NCBI GenBank assembly: GCA_003153855.1
Contig: PMBM01000095.1
Location: 5,884 to 15,983 of the forward strand
Source of the DNA: Propionibacteriaceae bacterium
GTDB lineage: Bacteria; Actinomycetota; Actinomycetes; Propionibacteriales; Propionibacteriaceae
Length of the DNA stretch: 10,100 nucleotides
Direction: 5' to 3'
Position 1 is the stretch's first letter. Each line of letters opens with the position of its first letter. Shown here piece by piece: positions 6,033-10,100 of the stretch. The notes below the pieces were generated by a model, which was not told the origin of the DNA, did no database searches, and saw only the letters and a list, made by a program, of their open reading frames with translations. A program made the translations under genes and the position numbers.

Positions 6033-7484
6033 ATGATGGAGACGACAGGGCAGAGTGTGGCGGTGGTCCGCCCCGTCGTGATTCAGGGCGGCATGGGGAT
6101 CGCAGTGTCCGGCTGGCAGCTCGCCCGAGAGGTCTCCAGATCCGGCCAGCTGGGCGTCGTGTCCGGTACAGCCCTCGACAGCGTCGTCGCCAGGCGGCTT
6201 CAGGACGGCGACGAGGGCGACCACATCCGACGGGCCCTCCGGCACTTCCCGTCGCAGGCCATGGTCGCTCGCGTGCTCGAGCGCTACTTCCGCGACGGAG
6301 GACGCCACGGCGCCCCGTACCGTCCGCAGCCCGCGCTCGGCGTCGATCCGAGCCCCGCGGCCATCGAGCTCTCCATGGTCGGCAGCTTCGCGGAGGTGTG
6401 GCTCGCCAAGGAGGGCCACGACGGCGTCGTCGGCATCAACCTGCTGGAGAAGATCCAGACGGCAACCCTGTCGACCGTACTGGGAGCGATGCTCGCAGGT
6501 GTCGACTATGTCCTGATGGGCGCGGGCATCCCGCGCGAGATCCCGCAGCTGCTCACCGACTTCGCTGCCGGGCGCACGGGCGCGATCTCGCTCGATGTCG
6601 TGAATGCCACCCGGACGTACACCGCGTCACTCGACCCGGCGGCGCTGTTCGGTGACGAGCTGCCGGTCCTTCACCGTCCGCAGTTCTTGGCCATCGTGTC
6701 GCTGCACGTCCTTGCCGCCTTCCTCAACCGCAGCGACCAGTTCCGGCCCGACGGCTTCGTCGTGGAAGGCCCTCTGGCGGGCGGCCACAGCGCCCCGCCG
6801 CGAGGCAAGATGACCTGCGACGACGAGGGGAACCCCGTCTACGGCGGGAAGGACGACGCCGACCTTGCGGCCATGGTCGCCATCGGACTGCCCTTCTGGC
6901 TCGCAGGCGCGTACGGCACCCCTGAGCGCGTCGCGGATGCGGTCGCGGCCGGGGCCGTCGGCGTGCAGGTGGGGACGCTCTTCGCGTTCGCGGAGGAGTC
7001 AGGCATCCGGTCCGACCTGAGGTTGGGACTGCTCCGGTCGCTCACCGAGGGAACCCTCGCGGTCCGCAACGACCCCCGCGCATCGCCCACCAGCTTCCCG
7101 TTCAAGATCGCGTGCATCGAGGGCAGCCTCTCGGAGCCCGCGACGTACGCGGCGCGCAAACGCGTCTGCGACCTCGGCCTCCTGCGGACACCGATCGAGC
7201 GGGAGGACGGACGGGTGGCGTACCGCTGCGCCTCCGAGCCTGAGCACATGTACGTGAAGAAGGGCGGCGACTCCGCCGACACCGTCGGACGCATGTGCCT
7301 GTGCAACGCGCTGCTGGCCGACGTCGGCCTCGGCAAGGTGCGCAAGAACGGCTACGCGGAGCAACCCGCCATCACGCTGGGCCAGGATCTGTCGGGTCCC
7401 GAGCGGCTGGCCGAGACCCACCCGGACGGCTGGACCGCGGCTGAGGCTGTCCTGTGGCTCACGAGCAGTCTCCCCAGTCTCTGA
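6033..7484 (+). CDS. Nitronate monooxygenase-like FMN-dependent oxidoreductase
   Basis: The 483-residue protein begins at ATG 6033 (ATG 6036 follows at once). A longer frame from 5970 has no family resemblance in its first 21 residues. The TIM-barrel signatures of the nitronate monooxygenase / 2-nitropropane dioxygenase group are present: VIQGGMGIAVSGWQLAREV near the N-terminus, YVLMGAGIPREIP, the EGPLAGGHSAPPRG loop with the probable catalytic base His252, and WLAGAYGTPERV plus VGVQVGTLFAFAEES (from about 309), which contact FMN. It is longer than classical enzymes of about 320-380 residues and resembles the large actinobacterial and PfaD-like branch. The last 125 residues hold five cysteines (361, 379, 399, 422, 424), including a CLC pair. 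Activity on alkyl nitronates is possible but unproven; an enoyl-reductase-like role is the main alternative. No Shine-Dalgarno is obvious, in line with a leaderless message. Confidence 0.9.
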   Translation: MMETTGQSVAVVRPVVIQGGMGIAVSGWQLAREVSRSGQLGVVSGTALDSVVARRLQDGDEGDHIRRALRHFPSQAMVARVLERYFRDGGRHGAPYRPQPALGVDPSPAAIELSMVGSFAEVWLAKEGHDGVVGINLLEKIQTATLSTVLGAMLAGVDYVLMGAGIPREIPQLLTDFAAGRTGAISLDVVNATRTYTASLDPAALFGDELPVLHRPQFLAIVSLHVLAAFLNRSDQFRPDGFVVEGPLAGGHSAPPRGKMTCDDEGNPVYGGKDDADLAAMVAIGLPFWLAGAYGTPERVADAVAAGAVGVQVGTLFAFAEESGIRSDLRLGLLRSLTEGTLAVRNDPRASPTSFPFKIACIEGSLSEPATYAARKRVCDLGLLRTPIEREDGRVAYRCASEPEHMYVKKGGDSADTVGRMCLCNALLADVGLGKVRKNGYAEQPAITLGQDLSGPERLAETHPDGWTAAEAVLWLTSSLPSL

Positions 7485-7495
7485 ACGCACCGGTC

Positions 7496-7517
7496 GTACG
7501 GCCGTTGCAGGCCGCAC
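7496..7517. terminator. Possible terminator between converging genes
   Basis: GTACGGCC (7496-7503) pairs with GGCCGCAC (7510-7517) at seven of eight positions around a 6-base loop, 12 bases after the flavoenzyme stop. It lies between two converging genes and could serve either strand. A short T-run occurs at 7536-7539 but is too far away to support the hairpin. Confidence 0.4.
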
Positions 7518-7539
7518 GAGGCTTGGGCCGGTAGGCTTT

Positions 7540-8298
7540 TCAGCCCGCCTGGACCTCGGTGAGGGCGATGCCCGCTCCGGTCAGGTGCTCCCTCATGTGC
7601 CCCGGAAGGCTGAGGTCGGTCACGACCCGGCTCACCGCGCTGGCGGGCAGCAGAGGCACCGAACCTTGACGCGGGAACTTCGCAGACTCGGTCACGACGA
7701 TGACGTCCTTCGCCTGCTTGGCCATCGCCTTGACCACGGCGGCACGAAGGTGGTTTCGTCCGGTGAAGCCGGACTCGATGGTGTAGCCGTCGATGCCGAT
7801 GAAGAGCTGGTCGACGTGGAAGTTCACCAAGCACTGCTCAACCAGCGGGCCGACCGTCACCTGGGACTCCGACTGGTAGTCGCCCCCGAGGAGGACGACC
7901 GACAAGCCCTGGCTCGTACGCACGTAGTCGGCGATGAATGCCGAGTTCGTCACCACGGTGACGCCGCGCTTGGTGTTCGCCAGCTCGTCGGCGAGCAAGG
8001 CGCAACATGACCCGGACTCGATCATCACGGTGCTTCCGTTGGGCACCAGGCCGGCCGCTGCCGCGGCGATGCGACGCTTCAGGTCGTAGTGGAAGGCCAG
8101 CCGGCTGAGCAGGTTGTCTGGAGCGATCGCGACGGCATAACCGTGCTGTCGTCGGATCAGACCCCTCCGCTCCAGCTGATCGAGGTCCTTGCGGATCGTC
8201 ACCTGGGACACGGCGAACATCCCCGCGAGCTCGTTGACGTCGACGCGCTCGCTGTCGATGACGTGCTCGAGGATCTTCGACCTTCGATCGCCCACCAC
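7540..8298 (-). CDS. DeoR-family transcriptional regulator
   Basis: Residues 4-55 (from DRRSKILEHV to RRQHGYAV) form the DeoR winged helix-turn-helix, with SQVTIRKDLDQLERRGLI as the recognition part. The C-terminal DeoRC sensor domain shows ESGSCCALLADEL, VVTNSAFIADYV, LLGGDYQSES, the DQLFIGIDGY segment, and a VIVVTESAKF strand. Such proteins usually sense a phosphorylated sugar intermediate and repress catabolic genes. I chose GTG 8298 (252 residues) because it gives the normal family start and has AAGGGA 8 bases upstream. ATG 8325 (261 residues) is the alternative, but a promoter at 8340-8345 would leave it almost no leader. The gene converges on the flavoenzyme gene, so its targets are more likely itself or genes outside the window. 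Confidence 0.93.
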   Translation of the reverse strand: MVGDRRSKILEHVIDSERVDVNELAGMFAVSQVTIRKDLDQLERRGLIRRQHGYAVAIAPDNLLSRLAFHYDLKRRIAAAAAGLVPNGSTVMIESGSCCALLADELANTKRGVTVVTNSAFIADYVRTSQGLSVVLLGGDYQSESQVTVGPLVEQCLVNFHVDQLFIGIDGYTIESGFTGRNHLRAAVVKAMAKQAKDVIVVTESAKFPRQGSVPLLPASAVSRVVTDLSLPGHMREHLTGAGIALTEVQAG

Positions 8299-8339
8299 TC
8301 TCAGAATCCCTTCTCCGGGTCGCATCGACTCCGTAACGA

Positions 8340-8385
8340 ATCATAGTGAACTTTCGTACGAAATCAGGTTCTGTCGATATCGAAA
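8340..8385 (-). promoter_or_regulatory. Promoter and probable operators of the DeoR-family gene
   Basis: On the minus strand TATGAT (8345 to 8340) is a good -10 hexamer, unusual in so GC-rich a sequence. Upstream lies the perfect 12-bp palindrome TTTCGTACGAAA (8352-8363), followed by a 10-bp palindrome TCGATATCGA (8374-8383). Each unit opens with TTTCG on the minus strand, and the two TTTCG elements are 22 bases apart, about two helical turns. DeoR-family operators are often built from repeated TTCG-type half sites, so autoregulation is the likely role. No -35 element is clear. Confidence 0.62.
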
Positions 8386-8430
8386 CCCATGAGGATCGGA
8401 GTAGACCCTTGTCCAGCCAGCGGGCAGACG

Positions 8431-8462
8431 CCAGGGCCGGCTCCCCTCGAAACCGGCCCTGG
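8431..8462 (-). terminator. Terminator hairpin after rskA
   Basis: A perfect 10-bp stem (CCAGGGCCGG with CCGGCCCTGG) encloses a 12-base loop, starting 18 bases beyond the rskA stop on the minus strand. A further outer pairing, GTCCAG (8411-8416) with CTGGAC (8467-8472), could extend the structure. It isolates the sigK-rskA unit from the DeoR-family promoter just downstream. Confidence 0.72.
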
Positions 8463-8480
8463 TGGACTGGACGCCCTCGC

Positions 8481-9278
8481 TCAGAACGACGTTGCTCCCT
8501 GGATGTTGGTGGGGGCGGATGCCCCACCGGCCTTCTCGATGCTGATCGCCAGAGCGTCGGACTGGGCTATCGGGCCCGTGAACCACTGCTTGGCGGCGCC
8601 TCCGGCGCTCACGAGTGCGTCCGGCGTGACCCGGGTCGGTGACGTCAGCGGACCGGCAAGCGTCCAGAGCTGATAGGTCTGATCCTGGTTCAGCGCTGGG
8701 AGGTCACCACTGGAGAACATGGCCCGGTTCAGGCTCTTCGATGCGACGAAGGTCGCCTGCCCCCCGTCCTTGAGGGTGATCGTGTACGCCTTCAGGTCGG
8801 GCGCCCGCAGCAGTTCGGTCTCAGCTGTGACGCTGGCCAATGGTGGCTGGCGCTGGCTCAGCGACACCACGAAGCCGCCCAGCACCAGGGCGACGACCGT
8901 CACGGCGGCGACGGCGAGCGACAGCACGCGCATCCTTCGCCGCTGGCGACGCACCGCCAGCTCGTCGGTCGGCGCGACCGGCACCTCACGGAGAGGTTGA
9001 CGAGGAACGGCCTCTGGCGCAGTCGCTGCGTGGTTCCCCTCAGCTTCCTCTGGGGGCAGGACGCGTACGCCTGCGATGGCAGCCATCACCGACCCCTTCA
9101 GCATCGGCGGCGGGTCCGTGCGCGAAAGCAGCGACAGCTCTGTGGCTGTCTCACGGAACTCGACGACCTCTCGCTGACAGGTCGGGCACTCGGCAAGGTG
9201 CGTCTCGAACTCGACGAGCTCGTCACCTTCGAGTGCATTCATCACGTAGGCGCCCACGGCGCCATGGATCTCGCTCAT
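8481..9278 (-). CDS. rskA: RskA-type anti-sigma factor (anti-SigK), membrane protein
   Basis: The 265-residue product is an RskA-family anti-sigma factor. Residues 1-50 form the cytoplasmic zinc-associated anti-sigma domain with His27, Cys31 and Cys34 in the HxxxCxxC pattern (THLAECPTC). A proline- and alanine-rich linker follows, then a basic stretch RRQRRRMR and one transmembrane helix at about 117-139. The extracytoplasmic RskA domain follows, with typical segments such as FSSGDLPALNQDQTYQLWTL and a LAISIEKAGG near the end. The expected role is to bind SigK at the membrane and release it after regulated proteolysis, as established for mycobacterial RskA. Its ATG overlaps the sigK stop by four bases (ATGA), which implies translational coupling and matched amounts of the two proteins. 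A terminator hairpin follows the gene. Confidence 0.93.
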   Translation of the reverse strand: MSEIHGAVGAYVMNALEGDELVEFETHLAECPTCQREVVEFRETATELSLLSRTDPPPMLKGSVMAAIAGVRVLPPEEAEGNHAATAPEAVPRQPLREVPVAPTDELAVRRQRRRMRVLSLAVAAVTVVALVLGGFVVSLSQRQPPLASVTAETELLRAPDLKAYTITLKDGGQATFVASKSLNRAMFSSGDLPALNQDQTYQLWTLAGPLTSPTRVTPDALVSAGGAAKQWFTGPIAQSDALAISIEKAGGASAPTNIQGATSF

Positions 9279-9913
9279 TCCTCCACCCCCAGGGCATCAC
9301 GCAGGCCGATGAGGCCGTCTCGAATTCGTGTCTTCACGGTGCCCAGGGGCAGCTTCAGCAGGGAGGCGACCTGAGTCTGCGTATAGCCGCCGAAGTAGGC
9401 CAGCCCGATCGCCTCGCGCTGGATCGCGGTCAGGGAGGCCATGCCCTTGCGGACCCGTTCGACGTCCATCTTCTGCTCGACGTCCTCCCAGACGTGGTCG
9501 GCCTCGCGAACGACGGTGGTGACCGCGTACTGCTCGTCGCGGGCCACCTCGCTGCTGACCGAGCGCACCCGGTCGACCGCGCGACGATGGGCGATCGTCG
9601 ACATCCAGGCCAGGACGCTGCCCTTGTCGGGCGCGTAACGGGCTGACTGGCGCCAGACCTCCACGAACACCTCCTGGGTGACTTCGGCTGCATGGTCGGC
9701 GGAGCGCAGGATTCGCAGCACCAGCCCGTACATGCGGGAGGCAGTGAGGTCGTACAGCTCCGAGAACGCGTCCTCGTGACCTCGCGACGAGCGGGCCACC
9801 AGGTCGGCCAGGCGCGCTGCTTCCGCGCCACGTCCAGCGACGTCGCGAGGGGGTGCCGGATCGGTCCGGGAGGCTTCGCCTCCCGGACCGGACGGTACTG
9901 CAGAGAGCCCCAT
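9275..9913 (-). CDS. sigK: ECF RNA polymerase sigma factor, SigK type
   Basis: The 212-residue product has sigma region 2 at about 46-115 (HEDAFSELYDLTASRMYGL, EVTQEVFVEVWRQ, AWMSTIAHRRAVDRVR) and region 4 at about 155-205 (LTAIQREAIGLAYFGGYTQ followed by KLPLGTVKTRIRDGL). The wording matches actinobacterial SigK proteins, and the partner gene downstream is an RskA. The start is taken as ATG 9913, which has GGGAG at the ideal 6-base spacing; the GTG just upstream at 9916 is only 3 bases from it. Compared with mycobacterial SigK there is an N-terminal extension of about 30 residues rich in Gly, Pro and Ala, and its coding DNA holds a perfect 12-bp hairpin. SigK drives genes for secreted and envelope proteins, often fasciclin-like, and such a gene lies directly upstream. 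Confidence 0.94.
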   Translation of the reverse strand: MGLSAVPSGPGGEASRTDPAPPRDVAGRGAEAARLADLVARSSRGHEDAFSELYDLTASRMYGLVLRILRSADHAAEVTQEVFVEVWRQSARYAPDKGSVLAWMSTIAHRRAVDRVRSVSSEVARDEQYAVTTVVREADHVWEDVEQKMDVERVRKGMASLTAIQREAIGLAYFGGYTQTQVASLLKLPLGTVKTRIRDGLIGLRDALGVEE

Positions 9914-9919
9914 CACGAT

Positions 9920-9924
9920 CTCCC
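9920..9924 (-). promoter_or_regulatory. Ribosome binding site that decides the sigK start
   Basis: GGGAG on the minus strand lies 6 bases from ATG 9913 and 3 bases from GTG 9916, so the ATG is favoured. Confidence 0.6.
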
Positions 9925-9977
9925 GTCAGTGACTGTCAGCGACGTCATGATGACCTCGTACCCGTCGTCAAACCCGA

Positions 9978-10100
9978 TCAGGAAGCCGGCAGCAGGACGG
10001 TGTCGATGATGTAGACCGTCGCGTTGGCCGTCTGGACGTTGCCGCAGACCACCTTGGCGGTCTTGTTCACCGTGAAGTCCGTGCCCGAGCCGGTCACCAT
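9978..10100 (-). CDS. Fasciclin (FAS1) domain protein, C-terminal 40 residues (5' part beyond the window)
   Basis: Reading the minus strand from the window edge gives 40 residues ending at a TGA (9980 to 9978). The segment VVCGNVQTANATVYIIDTVL is the characteristic end of a FAS1 domain as found in MPT70/MPT83-like secreted proteins. The ATG exactly at the edge is probably internal, because a whole FAS1 domain needs about 100 more residues upstream. FAS1 proteins are exported or lipid-anchored and are involved in adhesion. The gene lies 64 bases upstream of sigK in the same direction, and in mycobacteria the related genes belong to the SigK regulon, so shared regulation is likely. Whether it is a lipoprotein cannot be seen from this fragment. 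Confidence 0.9.
   Translation of the reverse strand: MVTGSGTDFTVNKTAKVVCGNVQTANATVYIIDTVLLPAS

Noticed and set aside
8840..9646. A 268-codon plus-strand frame across sigK and rskA
   Set aside because: It is antisense to two firmly identified genes and shows only low-complexity Arg/Ala/Pro sequence.

Overview
The window is GC-rich, with coding regions whose third codon positions are almost all G or C and with frequent GTG starts. This points to an actinomycete. The clearest lineage marker is a fasciclin-domain protein next to an ECF sigma factor of the SigK type and its RskA-type membrane anti-sigma factor. That arrangement is known from mycobacteria and other Actinomycetota. The overall style would suit Nocardioidaceae or a related family, but that is only an impression and no taxonomic test was possible.

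Layout, left to right. (1) Positions 1-1118, plus strand: the 3' part of an aldo/keto reductase, overlapped by a small gene for a putative dimeric alpha/beta-barrel protein. (2) Positions 1127-1287: four copies of a degenerate ~22-bp repeat, two in each orientation, filling the gap between converging genes. (3) Positions 1288-3444: a LacI-family regulator (minus strand) with a perfect operator-like palindrome just before its ribosome binding site, divergent from a short 3-hydroxyacyl-CoA dehydrogenase with altered active-site motifs. (4) Positions 3445-4179: about 735 bases without a secure gene. They hold a run of nested inverted repeats that looks like a structured leader, then a short ORF with a signal-peptide-like segment that stops early. 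(5) Positions 4180-5907: a secreted lactonase-like beta-propeller protein, a strong terminator hairpin, and a GNAT acetyltransferase. (6) Positions 6033-8298: a nitronate monooxygenase-like flavoenzyme (plus strand) with a 12-bp palindrome over its likely promoter, converging on a DeoR-family regulator (minus strand) with its own palindromic promoter. (7) Positions 8481-10100, all minus strand: the 3' end of the fasciclin gene, then sigK, then rskA, closed by a terminator hairpin.

How the genes may work together. The AKR, the LacI regulator and the dehydrogenase look like part of a small catabolic locus, perhaps for a sugar or sugar acid, but the substrate cannot be read from the sequence. 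SigK and RskA form a cell-envelope signalling pair: RskA should hold SigK at the membrane, and the adjacent fasciclin protein is the likely regulon member. The lactonase-like protein and the interrupted short ORF both carry export signals. No mobile element, CRISPR array, tRNA or rRNA gene was seen. No clearly new multi-gene system is present. The items most worth a second look are the repeat cluster at 1127-1287, the structured region upstream of the interrupted secreted ORF, the altered dehydrogenase active site and the hairpin inside the start of sigK.
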